Source: Prolixibacteraceae bacterium
GTDB lineage: Bacteria; Bacteroidota; Bacteroidia; Bacteroidales; Prolixibacteraceae
Reading direction: 5' to 3'
Length of the DNA: 64,000 bases
Assembly: GCA_019163175.1 (NCBI GenBank)
Contig: JAFLKN010000015.1
Location: 186,001 to 250,000, forward strand
Shown in pieces: positions 34,641-49,296 of this stretch (its first letter is position 1; every line of letters starts with the position of its first letter). The translations under genes and the position numbers were made by a program. The notes beneath the pieces are model-generated. The model made no database searches. It had not been told where the DNA came from and saw nothing but the letters and a program-made list of their open reading frames with translations.

Positions 34641-36682
34641 GTAAAATACTGATATATATATTGCTCAGCATCGTCTTTCTGCTTTCATCAAATTTGAGCG
34701 GAAATTCGCAGGTGCTGTATGTTGGTGCCAATTACCATCCGCACGACGATAAAAATCCGGATAAGATTAAAAAGGATATTGAGCTGATGAAAGCTGCCGG
34801 GTTTACCTGTGTTCGGCTGGGACATCTGGCGTGGGACAGCTACGAACCTTCGGAAGGGAAATTCGACTTTGAGTGGTTCGATCTGGTAATGGATGAAATG
34901 AACAAGGCCGGAATCAAGGTTATTTTAGATATTGCCATTCGTCCGGCACCCATCTGGCTGCACCACAAATTTCCGTCGATCGACATCATGGATGCCAGCG
35001 GCGATGTGCTTTATCCCAACCACCGCTATATGGAAGATATTGGCGACCCGAATTACCAGTACTATGCCCTACGGTTTACCGAAGCGATCTCAAAACGATA
35101 TGCCAATCATCCGGCTTTACTGGCTTTCGGGATTGACAACGAATCGGGCGATGGCCGGATTTCCTATTCCGAAACGGCGCGTCAGCGGTTCATCGCATGG
35201 TTAAAAGCGAAATATACCAATCTCGAAAACCTGAATAAAGCCTGGGCAACCCAACGCTGGTCGCGAAAACTGAATCAGTTCGAAGAAGTTGGATTTCCGG
35301 TGGCTAGCCATGCAACAGATGTGCCCGAACGAATGCTTGATTTCCGTCGCTTTGTTTCGGATGAGGTGAACCAGTTTCTCCTGAAAGTGATCGACAAAGT
35401 GAACATCAATGCGCCCCAAGCTTTAACCAATACCAATGCATGGTATTACAGCGCGCTGAAGTATTTCGATTATTCGCAAATTGCTTACTCCGGAAAAATG
35501 ACACGCGAAGGTTGCGGCTTCTATCCCGGCACAACACTCACCACCAACTGGGGTGTGATGAATGCCTTGTTTGGAATTTCCCGGATTCAGTTTGAGAGTA
35601 CAAATCCTTTCTGGTGCAGCGAATTTACCACCATGACAGCCGTTCCGAATGCCATCAGGAAACAGGCATATTCAACTTTATTCTATGGAAACCAGATGGT
35701 TTGTGGCTGGACCTGGCAAAGCATGCATGCCGGTGAAGAACAATATCTGGAAGGTTTGATCGACTGGGACGGCTTTCCAAACCGCAAATATGATGAATAC
35801 CGCAAGATAGCTGCTGAATTTAAAAAGATAGAGAAATATTTTCCGTATCAGCTTCAGGCAGAAGTTGGGTTAGCTTTCTCATTCCCCAGCCAGATTGCAA
35901 GCAGCTATTTTCCTGAACAGCACGACAATCAGTTGCAGGCCTGTTTCGATTTGTTCTACTGGCGCAACATGGATGCCCGGATCGTTGAAATCAGCAGAAG
36001 CGCATTGAACTACAAAATTCTGTTTGTTCCCGGAGTGGCAGTGATGGATGAAGCGACAGCCAGCAAAATCCGCGACTTTGTGAAAAACGGCGGAACGGTA
36101 ATCATGACCAGCAATTCCGCCATTGTTGACGAATCGGGGCAAGTCTTTGCCACCACACGGCCTGGTCGCTTAAGCGATGTATTTGGCATCCGGATAGGAA
36201 GTTACGAGGAAACGGAAATGATGAATGAAGTGTCGCGGAAATCATACAAAGGAAAAAAGCTGGAGTTTACTTATAAAGGAAAAGCCATTCAAACTGAATC
36301 TGCAAGATTTGATATCCTTGAGCCGAAAGGAGCCGAAGTTATCGGGAGTTTAACCAGCCTCGACAAGGATTATCCGATCATGACCGTGAATAAATATGGT
36401 AAAGGCCGGGCAATTTATGTAGGTCTTCCAGCGAAGGGCGAAGTATTAAATCCTTTGCTCGATGAATTGATCGAAGAACTGGGCATCAAAAAGGGACCTG
36501 AAGTGCCTTCAGGAGTGATGGCTCGGCAAATCGACAAAAATCATTTCCTGTACCTGAATGTCAGCGGCGAACAGAAAGAGATTCCTGTGAAAGGAAATTC
36601 CCGTAGTATACTTTTTGACAAGGATTATACTGGCAATTTCAAGCTATCACCTTTTGAACCTGAATTTATTGAAATCAAATAA
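34637..36682 (+). CDS. GH42 beta-galactosidase
   Basis: A 681-residue protein with signal peptide (about residues 1-24). Its TIM barrel begins GANYHPHDDKNPDKIKKDIE and carries DMKLAGF-like ELMKAAGFTCVRLG, with acid/base E169 in FGIDNESGDG and nucleophile E329 in FWCSEFTTM. A middle trimerisation-like domain (KILFVPGVAVMDE, NGGTVIMTSNS) and a small C-terminal beta domain complete the GH42 layout at normal length. GH42 enzymes release terminal beta-galactose from oligosaccharides. Translationally coupled to the preceding GH43 gene and 11 bases from the following GH3 gene. Confidence 0.9.
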   Translation: MSKILIYILLSIVFLLSSNLSGNSQVLYVGANYHPHDDKNPDKIKKDIELMKAAGFTCVRLGHLAWDSYEPSEGKFDFEWFDLVMDEMNKAGIKVILDIAIRPAPIWLHHKFPSIDIMDASGDVLYPNHRYMEDIGDPNYQYYALRFTEAISKRYANHPALLAFGIDNESGDGRISYSETARQRFIAWLKAKYTNLENLNKAWATQRWSRKLNQFEEVGFPVASHATDVPERMLDFRRFVSDEVNQFLLKVIDKVNINAPQALTNTNAWYYSALKYFDYSQIAYSGKMTREGCGFYPGTTLTTNWGVMNALFGISRIQFESTNPFWCSEFTTMTAVPNAIRKQAYSTLFYGNQMVCGWTWQSMHAGEEQYLEGLIDWDGFPNRKYDEYRKIAAEFKKIEKYFPYQLQAEVGLAFSFPSQIASSYFPEQHDNQLQACFDLFYWRNMDARIVEISRSALNYKILFVPGVAVMDEATASKIRDFVKNGGTVIMTSNSAIVDESGQVFATTRPGRLSDVFGIRIGSYEETEMMNEVSRKSYKGKKLEFTYKGKAIQTESARFDILEPKGAEVIGSLTSLDKDYPIMTVNKYGKGRAIYVGLPAKGEVLNPLLDELIEELGIKKGPEVPSGVMARQIDKNHFLYLNVSGEQKEIPVKGNSRSILFDKDYTGNFKLSPFEPEFIEIK

Positions 36683-36693
36683 CCTAATAAAGA

Positions 36694-39285
36694 ATGAAAA
36701 AATATACGCTGTTTATTGCAGCTGTCTTCGTAACAGTTAGCCTCTGGGCTCAACAATATCCCTATCAAAATCCAAAATTGAGTTCCGAAGAGCGGGCAAA
36801 AGATTTGATATCGCGCCTGACTCTGGAAGAAAAAGCCATCCTGATGTGCGACATATCTGAAGCAATCCCGCATCTTGGAATCAAAAAGTTCAATTGGTGG
36901 AGCGAAGCTTTGCACGGCTTGGCCAACAATGGAAATGTTACCGTTTTTCCTGAACCTGTTGGCATGGCTGCCTCGTTCGACGATGCGCTTCTTTATCGGA
37001 TTTTCGATGCGGTGTCGGACGAAACACGCGCCAAATATAATGAAGCAATGGCTAAGGGTCAGGAAAATAAGCGTTTTTTGAGTCTATCGGTTTGGACGCC
37101 CAATGTCAATATTTTCCGCGATCCACGCTGGGGACGCGGACAGGAAACCTACGGCGAAGATCCGTACCTGACTTCGCGCATGGGTGTTCAGGTGGTGAAA
37201 GGCCTGCAAGGCCCTGCCGATGCAAAATACCGGAAATTACTGGCCTGCGCCAAACATTACGCGGTGCATTCGGGTCCGGAATGGAGTCGCCACCAGCTCA
37301 ACCTGAACAATGTCGATCCGCGCGATTTGAATGAAACGTATCTCCCGGCTTTTAAATCGTTGGTTCAGGATGCTGATGTTCGCGAAGTGATGTGTGCTTA
37401 CCAACGTTTGGACGATGAACCTTGTTGTGGCAACTCGCAGCTTTTGCAGCGGATTCTTCGGGAAGATTGGGGTTTCAAATATTTGGTAGTTTCCGATTGC
37501 GGAGCGATTGGCGATTTTTATACCAGCCACAAAGTTTCTTCGGATGCAGTGCATGCAGCGTCGAAAGGCGTTTGGGCCGGAACCGATGTGGAATGCCAGT
37601 GGATAAACCACAATTACAAGAAACTACCCGAAGCAGTTGAAAAAGGCTTGATTACTGAAGCTGAAATAAACCGCCATGTGTTGCGTGTGCTGGAAGGCCG
37701 CTTCGAATTGGGTGAAATGGACGACGATGCCATCGTTCCCTATGCTCAAATTCTGATTTCAGTGGTGAACAACGAAGACCACCGGAAACTGGCGCTGGAT
37801 ATGGCCCGGGAATCGATGACGCTGCTTCAGAATAAAAACAATGTTCTGCCCCTGAAAAAATCGGGCAAAATTGCAGTTGTTGGTCCCAATGCCAACGATA
37901 AACCTATGCTTTGGGGAAATTACAACGGAACACCATTCAGCACCATCACCATTCTCGATGGCATAACTTCCAAGCTTTCGGCCAAAAATGTAGTCTACGA
38001 CAAAGGCTGCGATTTGGTAGAGGACAAAGTGACCCAAAGTTATTTTGCGAATTGTTCAGTCGATGGCAAAAAGGGATTCAAAGCTACCTATTGGAACACC
38101 GCAGATCGTTCAGGCGATGTTGTGGCAACTACACAAATTACCGACCCTATAAAATTAACCACCGCCGGGCAACACGAGTTTGCTTCAGGAGTTAAACTGG
38201 AAGGTTTTTCGGCAAAATATGAAACCGAATTTGAAGCATCTAAAACCGAAGAGATCGTTTTCAAATGCGGCGCTACAGGATATTTTGAATTGTTTGTCAA
38301 CGGCGAATCGGTGCGGAAATTCAACAACTGGAGAACGCTGATTTCGCGGATCCCATATAAAGTTGAGGCTGGCAAAAAGTACAAATTCGAAATGCGCTTT
38401 GCTCAGCTCAACAACTGGGAAGCCAATATCGAATTCAATTTTGGCAAGGAAGTGGATGTTGACTACACCGATTTGATCAGTAAGCTGAAGAGTACTGATG
38501 TCGTGGTGTTTGTTGGAGGTCTTTCTACTGTGCTCGAAGGCGAAGAAATGCCGGTAAATTATCCCGGATTTAAAGGCGGCGACCGCACGAACATTGACCT
38601 TCCTTCGGTTCAGCGAAATTGTCTGAAAGCCTTGAAGCAAGCAGGCAAGAAGGTGATTTTCGTAAATTGTTCAGGTTCTGCCATTGCTTTTACTCCTGAA
38701 ACCGAAAGCTGCGATGCTATTCTTCAGGCATGGTACGCCGGCGAATCAGGCGGACAAGCAGTTGCCGATGTGCTTTTCGGCGATTACAATCCATCAGGAA
38801 AATTGCCAGTCACCTTCTACAAAAATTCTGATCAGCTGAAAGATTTTGAAGACTATTCTATGAAAGGCCGCACCTATCGGTTCATGAACGATGCGCTTTT
38901 CCCATTCGGTTATGGATTAAGTTACACCACATTCAAAATCGGGGACGCTAAACCTTGCAAGAAAGAGCTCAGGAAGGACGAAATCCTTGAACTGTCTATT
39001 CCTGTGTCAAATACTGGTAAACGAACCGGAACCGAAGTCGTTCAGGTTTATGTGAAGAAAGTGAATGATCCGGACGGCCCGATTAAAACGCTGAGAGGAT
39101 TTAAAAAGATTGAAGTTGCTGCTGGCAAAACCGTTCCTGTTTCCATTGACCTTCCTCCATCTTCATTCGAATTCTATGATCGCAGCCAGCATAAAATGGC
39201 CGTTATTTCAGGTGAATATGAAGTTTATTATGGAACAAGTTCAGACAGCAAAGATTTGAAAATGACTAAAATTACAATACTTTAA
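36694..39285 (+). CDS. GH3 beta-xylosidase-like enzyme with PA14 insertion
   Basis: An 863-residue protein with signal peptide (ending SLWAQ, about residue 19). N-terminal GH3 barrel with WWSEALHGLANNG near residue 68 and nucleophile D268 in VVSDCGAIGDF. The alpha/beta sandwich domain is interrupted at about 460-590 by a PA14 domain (FKATYWNTADRSGD, GYFELFVNGESVRKF), and a C-terminal fibronectin-III-like domain follows (VSNTGKRTGTEVVQVYVK). This domain order is that of Bacteroidota Xyl3A-like beta-xylosidases, which trim xylose from the non-reducing end of xylo-oligosaccharides; a beta-glucosidase is the alternative. Confidence 0.9.
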   Translation: MKKYTLFIAAVFVTVSLWAQQYPYQNPKLSSEERAKDLISRLTLEEKAILMCDISEAIPHLGIKKFNWWSEALHGLANNGNVTVFPEPVGMAASFDDALLYRIFDAVSDETRAKYNEAMAKGQENKRFLSLSVWTPNVNIFRDPRWGRGQETYGEDPYLTSRMGVQVVKGLQGPADAKYRKLLACAKHYAVHSGPEWSRHQLNLNNVDPRDLNETYLPAFKSLVQDADVREVMCAYQRLDDEPCCGNSQLLQRILREDWGFKYLVVSDCGAIGDFYTSHKVSSDAVHAASKGVWAGTDVECQWINHNYKKLPEAVEKGLITEAEINRHVLRVLEGRFELGEMDDDAIVPYAQILISVVNNEDHRKLALDMARESMTLLQNKNNVLPLKKSGKIAVVGPNANDKPMLWGNYNGTPFSTITILDGITSKLSAKNVVYDKGCDLVEDKVTQSYFANCSVDGKKGFKATYWNTADRSGDVVATTQITDPIKLTTAGQHEFASGVKLEGFSAKYETEFEASKTEEIVFKCGATGYFELFVNGESVRKFNNWRTLISRIPYKVEAGKKYKFEMRFAQLNNWEANIEFNFGKEVDVDYTDLISKLKSTDVVVFVGGLSTVLEGEEMPVNYPGFKGGDRTNIDLPSVQRNCLKALKQAGKKVIFVNCSGSAIAFTPETESCDAILQAWYAGESGGQAVADVLFGDYNPSGKLPVTFYKNSDQLKDFEDYSMKGRTYRFMNDALFPFGYGLSYTTFKIGDAKPCKKELRKDEILELSIPVSNTGKRTGTEVVQVYVKKVNDPDGPIKTLRGFKKIEVAAGKTVPVSIDLPPSSFEFYDRSQHKMAVISGEYEVYYGTSSDSKDLKMTKITIL

Positions 39286-39295
39286 ACTAATCTAA

Positions 39296-42817
<3,522 letters not shown>

Positions 42818-42853
42818 AGATTCTAGCATTGATTTAAACAAGTATCGAAGACC

Positions 42854-44050
42854 ATGAATAAAAGAACAACATCATTTCACTGGCTGATCATTTTCCTTGT
42901 GCTGTTTCCCGCATTTTTAAAGGCACAGCAGGCGAATGTCAATCTCGATTACAATCCACAGAAAAATACTGAAGGCCTGAACCCATTTAGCGCTCCGGTG
43001 AATTCGCCTGAAGTGCGCGACGATCGTACGGTAACTTTTCGCCTGAAAGCGCCCAATGCACAAAAAGTAGTATTGCCAACAGGAGCAATTTACACGGCCA
43101 ATGGCTTGGGCAGCGAGCCACTTCCGTTTACAAAGGGCAATGATGGGATATGGACACTCACTATAGGCCCGCTCAAACCCGATATGTATGCTTATCACTT
43201 CAATGTTGATGGTGTTCAAATTACCGATCCGAGCAATACCTATGCGGCTTTCACAGCTATGCCGCCATATAGCGAGCTGATTGTTCATGGCGACGGCCCG
43301 GCGTATTACGATGCCAAAAATGTTCCGCACGGCAATGTCACACGGCATGTTTATCATTCCGATGTAACCAATGGCGAACGCGAACTTTATGTGTACACTC
43401 CTCCGGGTTATGATCCGAAAAAAGAATACCCCGTTTTATACCTGCTGGGCGGAAGTGGCGAATTGCCATCGAACTGGGTGTACGATGGCAGAGTCAATTT
43501 CATCATGGACAACCTGTTGGCCGAAGGAAAAGCCAAACCAATGATAATCGCTATTCCAAACAATCAGGTTATACACCGAAACAATCCCAAACATACTGAA
43601 CTGACATTCGATATTTTTGAAAAAGAGCTTCGTAACCAGGTCATTCCATTGGTTGATCAATCCTATAAAACGATCAAATCCCCTCACAGAAGGGCCATTT
43701 CAGGATTGTCGATGGGTGGACGTCACAGCATGTTTATAGGTTTCCGTTCACTCGACCTGTTTGCCAATTTTGGTATTCTCAGCGCAGGTGATACCAATGC
43801 AGAAACTTCGTTGGTACAGTTTTTAAACGATCCCAAAGTGAATGAAAAAGTAGATTATTTATTTATCGGACAGGGAACTGAAGAAGCTAACGGTTTTATG
43901 GGGCAACGCTGTGTGGCTCTGCACGAAGCATTGGAAAAGCATAAGATTGAACACGAATATTATGTGGGTGGATATGGGGGCCACGACTGGGCCACATGGA
44001 GGCATTTGTTGTATTACCGCTTTCTTCCGAATCTTTGGAAAGCAAATTAG
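42854..44050 (+). CDS. CE1-like esterase 4 of the tandem array (divergent)
   Basis: 398 residues with signal peptide (ending FLKAQQ). The N-terminal Ig/CBM48-like domain (VRDDRTVTFRLKAPNAQKVVLP, quoted in part) and the esterase domain are present, with S286 in SGLSMGGRHSM. The catalytic His lies in YGGHDWATWRHLL rather than the TAHEW segment of copies 1-3. It is the most divergent member and lacks the FKPSS...QPGK...FPQVNS opening of the others. It probably acts on a different ester, for example p-coumaroyl versus feruloyl or acetyl, but the sequence does not tell which. Confidence 0.85.
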   Translation: MNKRTTSFHWLIIFLVLFPAFLKAQQANVNLDYNPQKNTEGLNPFSAPVNSPEVRDDRTVTFRLKAPNAQKVVLPTGAIYTANGLGSEPLPFTKGNDGIWTLTIGPLKPDMYAYHFNVDGVQITDPSNTYAAFTAMPPYSELIVHGDGPAYYDAKNVPHGNVTRHVYHSDVTNGERELYVYTPPGYDPKKEYPVLYLLGGSGELPSNWVYDGRVNFIMDNLLAEGKAKPMIIAIPNNQVIHRNNPKHTELTFDIFEKELRNQVIPLVDQSYKTIKSPHRRAISGLSMGGRHSMFIGFRSLDLFANFGILSAGDTNAETSLVQFLNDPKVNEKVDYLFIGQGTEEANGFMGQRCVALHEALEKHKIEHEYYVGGYGGHDWATWRHLLYYRFLPNLWKAN

Positions 44051-44060
44051 TTTTTGATGA

Positions 44061-44960
<900 letters not shown>

Positions 44961-44996
44961 GTCAATCCATTTAAAATCTTAAAAAAATATATCAGA

Positions 44997-46781
44997 ATGA
45001 AAAAAAAGATAAGCCACTTAGTTAAAAGTCAAGTCCTAATTTTATTTGCTGTTTTTATGGCTCTGATTTCCTTCGCAGAAACAAACGGTCAGAATAAGAC
45101 AAAAGCAAAGATGACTTCCAATTCGCCGGTGTTTACCAATTTCGTTTATCAGGGCAACGATAAAGTTTACAACGATTTTCCACTGAAGGCGGATGAGTTT
45201 TATAACCCAATCCTGCAAGGGTGTTATCCCGATCCGTCGATAACACGAAAAGGTGATGATTATTATTTGGTTTGCTCATCGTTTGCCATGTTTCCAGGCG
45301 TACCTATTTTCCATTCAAAGGATTTGGTAAACTGGGAACAAATCGGCCACGTGCTCGACCGGAAATCGCAATTAATTGTGCCCGAATGTGGAATCAGTGC
45401 CGGTATTTATGCACCGCAGATTTTATATAACAAGAATAACGACACCTTTTACATGATTACCACCCAGATATCAGGAGGCATCGGAAATATGGTGGTAAAA
45501 ACAAAAGACCCGCTAAAAGGCTGGAGCGAACCGATAAAATTGGAATTCAACGGAATCGACCCATCGCTTTTCTTTGATGATAACGGCAAAAGCTACGTTA
45601 TTCACAACGATGCGCCGGACAAGGGAAAAGAGTTGTACAACGGTCACCGGGTGATTAAAATCTGGGAGTATGACATTGCAGCCGACAAAGTTATCCCCGG
45701 AACCGATAAAATAATTGTGGATGGTGGTGTAGATCTGGCGAAAAAACCAATCTGGATTGAAGCGCCTCACATTTATAAAAAAGATGGCCGTTATTTCCTG
45801 ATGTGCGCCGAAGGTGGAACCGGTGGCTGGCACAGCGAAGTGATTTTTGTGAGCGACAACCCAAAAGGTCCGTATACTCCTGCTTCAAATAACCCGATTT
45901 TAACGCAACGTTATTTTGCTAAGGACCGCGCCAATAAAGTAGATTGGGCCGGTCATGCCGACTTGGTTTTGGGGCCCGACAACAAGAAATACTACGGAGT
46001 ATTTTTGGCCGTCCGTCCAAACGAAAAACAGCGGGTAAATACCGGTCGCGAAACGTTTATACTACCTGTCGACTGGTCGGGCGAGTTTCCGGTTTTTGAA
46101 AACGGGCTCATTCCGATGGAACCAAAACTGAAAATGCCCAAAGGTGTAACCGAAAATAAAACCGGAAAAGATGGGTTCTTCCCGAATGGCAACTTTACTT
46201 TCGCCGATGATTTTACATCCGGAAAACTGGATTACCGCTGGATTGGACTCAGAGTTCCTCGCGAGGAGTTTATCACCACATCAAAAAATGGCTTGCAGAT
46301 TAAACCATTTGCGGCCAATATCAAGCAGGTTGCTCCAACATCTACACTGTTTTACCGCCAGATGCACAATAGCTTTTCGTATGCTGTAACCCTAAATTAC
46401 AAGCCAGAATCAGAAAAAGATTTAGCCGGAATTGTAGCGCTACAAAGCGAACGGTTCAACTATGTATTTGGAATCACCAAAAAAGGAGTCGATTATTACC
46501 TCTTGCTCGAACGAACTCTGGGAAAATTCAGAAGCAGAGAAGTAACCTCAGCAATTCTGGCAAGTACCAAAATTGACCTTTCGAAACCCGTTCGTTTACA
46601 GGTATTAGCAAAAGGCGACGATTACCAGTTCAGTTATTCAACCAATGGAACCGACCTGGTGAATTTAGGTGGCACTGTTTCAGGTGATATTCTTTCGACA
46701 GATGTGGCTGGCGGTTTTACCGGTTGCCTGATTGGTTTATACGCCACCTCAGCCAACGATGCTATTCCTACAGAGCAATAA
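44997..46781 (+). CDS. GH43 beta-xylosidase/arabinofuranosidase with shortened C-terminal sandwich
   Basis: 594 residues with signal peptide. The propeller has the GH43 triad: Asp in GCYPDPSITRKGDDYY, Asp in NGIDPSLFFDDNG, Glu in WIEAPHIYKKDGRYF. A C-terminal beta-sandwich of the GH43 C2 type follows (FADDFTSGKLDYRWIGLR, GIVALQSERFNYVFG). The protein stops at IGLYATSANDAIPTEQ, without the closing F-D-Y/W-F strand that ends related proteins (compare ADFDYFHIS in the 51280 gene). Enzymes of this layout act as beta-xylosidases or arabinofuranosidases on substituted xylo-oligosaccharides. Probably periplasmic. Confidence 0.87.
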   Translation: MKKKISHLVKSQVLILFAVFMALISFAETNGQNKTKAKMTSNSPVFTNFVYQGNDKVYNDFPLKADEFYNPILQGCYPDPSITRKGDDYYLVCSSFAMFPGVPIFHSKDLVNWEQIGHVLDRKSQLIVPECGISAGIYAPQILYNKNNDTFYMITTQISGGIGNMVVKTKDPLKGWSEPIKLEFNGIDPSLFFDDNGKSYVIHNDAPDKGKELYNGHRVIKIWEYDIAADKVIPGTDKIIVDGGVDLAKKPIWIEAPHIYKKDGRYFLMCAEGGTGGWHSEVIFVSDNPKGPYTPASNNPILTQRYFAKDRANKVDWAGHADLVLGPDNKKYYGVFLAVRPNEKQRVNTGRETFILPVDWSGEFPVFENGLIPMEPKLKMPKGVTENKTGKDGFFPNGNFTFADDFTSGKLDYRWIGLRVPREEFITTSKNGLQIKPFAANIKQVAPTSTLFYRQMHNSFSYAVTLNYKPESEKDLAGIVALQSERFNYVFGITKKGVDYYLLLERTLGKFRSREVTSAILASTKIDLSKPVRLQVLAKGDDYQFSYSTNGTDLVNLGGTVSGDILSTDVAGGFTGCLIGLYATSANDAIPTEQ

Positions 46782-46858
46782 AAAGAAATAAATTATCTGT
46801 CCGACTGAGGATTGCAACTACAAAATCAAGGTTCCGGAAAATAAGTACGCTGTAAAAG

Positions 46859-49258
46859 ATGAAGCAAAAAAGTAGAATAAAATTGGTACAAATTGGCGCA
46901 TTCATTGGCTTTTTGCTGGTGACATGCATGACGCAGGCTCAGGAAAAACTCTATCCCAACGAATTCCCATTGAGTGATGTAACATTACTCGATGGGTCGT
47001 TCAAACAGGCCCGCGACCTGAATATTGAGGTTCTCCTGAAATACGATGTTGACCGTTTGCTGGCTCCTTACCGCAAAGAAGCCAGATTGCCCGAGAAAGC
47101 AAAATTGTATCCCAACTGGGAAGGTTTGGACGGGCATGTAGGCGGTCATTACCTTTCGGCTATGGCGATTAATTATGCGGCAACCGGAAATGCCGAATGC
47201 AAAAAACGCATGGAGTACATGATTTCGGAGCTAAAAGCTTGTCAGGATGCCAATGCCTTGAAATATCCCGATTGGGGTGTCGGGTATATCGGAGGTATTC
47301 CCAACAGCAAAGGTTTATGGCCAAAGATTAAAGCCGGAGAAGTTGGCGTAATATGGAAATATTGGGCACCGTACTACAATATCCACAAGATGTTTGCGGG
47401 TCTTCGGGATACCTGGTTATATACGGCGAATGTTGATGCTAAAAATATTTTCTTAAATTTTTGCGATTGGGCAATAACGATTACTTCAGGTTTGACCGAT
47501 GTTCAAATGGAGGAAATGCTTGCAAATGAACACGGAGGAATGAATGAAATACTTGCCGATGCATACCAAATTACCGGCAATGAAAAGTACCTGGCAGCTG
47601 CAAAACGCTATTCACACAAGGTTTTTCTTGATCAGTTGTCGCAGGGAATCGACAACCTTGATAACAAACACGCCAATACTCAAATTCCAAAATTTATTGG
47701 TTTTGAACGGATTGCCGAACTTGGTCACGATGCAAAATACGATAAAGCCGGCAGCTTTTTCTGGGAAACGGTTACTACCAACCGTTCGCTCGCATTTGGC
47801 GGGAACAGCCGGAGGGAGCATTTCCCGGCTAGAGAATCGTGCATCGATTTTATCAACGTCAACGATGGGCCGGAATCGTGCAATTCATACAATATGCTCA
47901 AGCTGACTGAAGACCTGTTTAGGGTACACCCTTCGGCTAAATATGCTGATTATTACGAACGAACCTTATTAAATCACATCCTTTCCTCTCAGCATCCCGA
48001 ACATGGCGGATATGTTTATTTCACCCCGGCACGTCCACGTCATTACCGGGTTTATTCGGCTCCAAACGAAGCCATGTGGTGCTGTGTGGGTACCGGCATG
48101 GAAAATCATGGTAAATACAACCAGTTCATATACACTCATTCAGGCGATTCTTTGTTCCTGAATCTTTTTATTGCTTCGGAACTGAACTGGAAAGCAAAGG
48201 GTGTAAAAATCAAACAGGAAACCCGTTTTCCGGAAGAGGAGCAAACCAGACTGACTATAACTGAAGGATCTTCCAATTTTAAATTAATGGTTCGCTATCC
48301 GGCATGGGTGAGTAAAGGTGCCTTGAAAATTGCAGTGAATGGAAAAGAAATTGCTTATTCTGCAAGTCCATCATCGTTTGTATGCCTCGACCGGAAATGG
48401 GTAAAAGGTGATGTTGTTGAAATCAGTCTGCCGATGCACAATACCATCGAACATTTGCCCAATGTGCCAGAATACATTGCCATTATGCATGGCCCGGTTT
48501 TAATGGCTGCCAAAACCGGAACCGAAGACTTGAAAGGCCTGATTGCTGATGATGGCCGTTGGGGACAGCTCGCGAGTGGGGAATATTTGCCGGTTGATAA
48601 GGCACCTATTCTGATTGAAGATGATATTCAAAATATTGCAAACAGATTGATTCCAGTTAAAGACAAGGCTCTAAATTTCAAGTTGAATGTCAAAATGGAA
48701 AACCCGGCAGAACTTACGCTGGAACCATTTTATAAAATCCACGATGCCCGGTATATGATGTACTGGCTGGCTTTGTCAAACTCAGGCTACAAGGCGTATA
48801 CCGATTCGTTGGCGAACATCGAAAAAGAGAAACTGGCTCTCGAAAAACGCACCATTGATCAGGTAGCTCCGGGCGAGCAACAGCCCGAAACCGACCATGC
48901 CATGCAACTGGAAAAATCGAACAAAGGCAACAATCTGAATGAGTTCTTTCGTGAAGCACGCGATGGAGGCTTTTTTAGTTACGATCTGGCAACAAAATCA
49001 GAGACCAACTTGAGCTTGATGGTTCGCTATTGGGGGGCAGAATGGGGGACCCGAAAATTTGAAATATCTATTGATGAACAGAAACTGGTAACCGAAGACA
49101 ATACCAATAAATGGAACCAGTCGATGTTTAAAGACATGGTTTATTCAATTCCTGATGCAATGATCAAAGGGAAAACCCATGTTAGGGTGAAATTTCAGGC
49201 CTTATCCGGAAGTACGGCCGGAGCGGTTTATCATGTCAGGCTGGTGCGAAACAATTAG
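46859..49258 (+). CDS. GH127/GH146-type beta-L-arabinofuranosidase
   Basis: 799 residues with signal peptide (ending MTQAQ, about residue 29). The (alpha/alpha) barrel (former DUF1680) starts with LSDVTLLDGSFKQARDLN. The zinc-thiolate site is visible: E339 and C341 in GPESCNSYNM and the cysteine pair C408-C409 in MWCCVGTGMENHGKY, the first of which is the expected nucleophile; E326 (RESCIDF) is another conserved acid. The length is normal, with a C-terminal beta domain. These enzymes remove beta-L-arabinofuranose from arabinose-rich chains. Between GH43 and GH51, it suggests arabinosyl side chains with more than one linkage. Confidence 0.9.
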   Translation: MKQKSRIKLVQIGAFIGFLLVTCMTQAQEKLYPNEFPLSDVTLLDGSFKQARDLNIEVLLKYDVDRLLAPYRKEARLPEKAKLYPNWEGLDGHVGGHYLSAMAINYAATGNAECKKRMEYMISELKACQDANALKYPDWGVGYIGGIPNSKGLWPKIKAGEVGVIWKYWAPYYNIHKMFAGLRDTWLYTANVDAKNIFLNFCDWAITITSGLTDVQMEEMLANEHGGMNEILADAYQITGNEKYLAAAKRYSHKVFLDQLSQGIDNLDNKHANTQIPKFIGFERIAELGHDAKYDKAGSFFWETVTTNRSLAFGGNSRREHFPARESCIDFINVNDGPESCNSYNMLKLTEDLFRVHPSAKYADYYERTLLNHILSSQHPEHGGYVYFTPARPRHYRVYSAPNEAMWCCVGTGMENHGKYNQFIYTHSGDSLFLNLFIASELNWKAKGVKIKQETRFPEEEQTRLTITEGSSNFKLMVRYPAWVSKGALKIAVNGKEIAYSASPSSFVCLDRKWVKGDVVEISLPMHNTIEHLPNVPEYIAIMHGPVLMAAKTGTEDLKGLIADDGRWGQLASGEYLPVDKAPILIEDDIQNIANRLIPVKDKALNFKLNVKMENPAELTLEPFYKIHDARYMMYWLALSNSGYKAYTDSLANIEKEKLALEKRTIDQVAPGEQQPETDHAMQLEKSNKGNNLNEFFREARDGGFFSYDLATKSETNLSLMVRYWGAEWGTRKFEISIDEQKLVTEDNTNKWNQSMFKDMVYSIPDAMIKGKTHVRVKFQALSGSTAGAVYHVRLVRNN

Positions 49259-49296
49259 GTGAAAAAAATAGAATCAATTCATAATATAGATGTAGA

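Noticed and set aside
46800-46878. A short frame reading through the gap before GH127 (CPTEDCNYKIKVPENKY...).
   Set aside because: It is under 30 codons, has no start codon or known similarity, and conflicts with the GH127 start.
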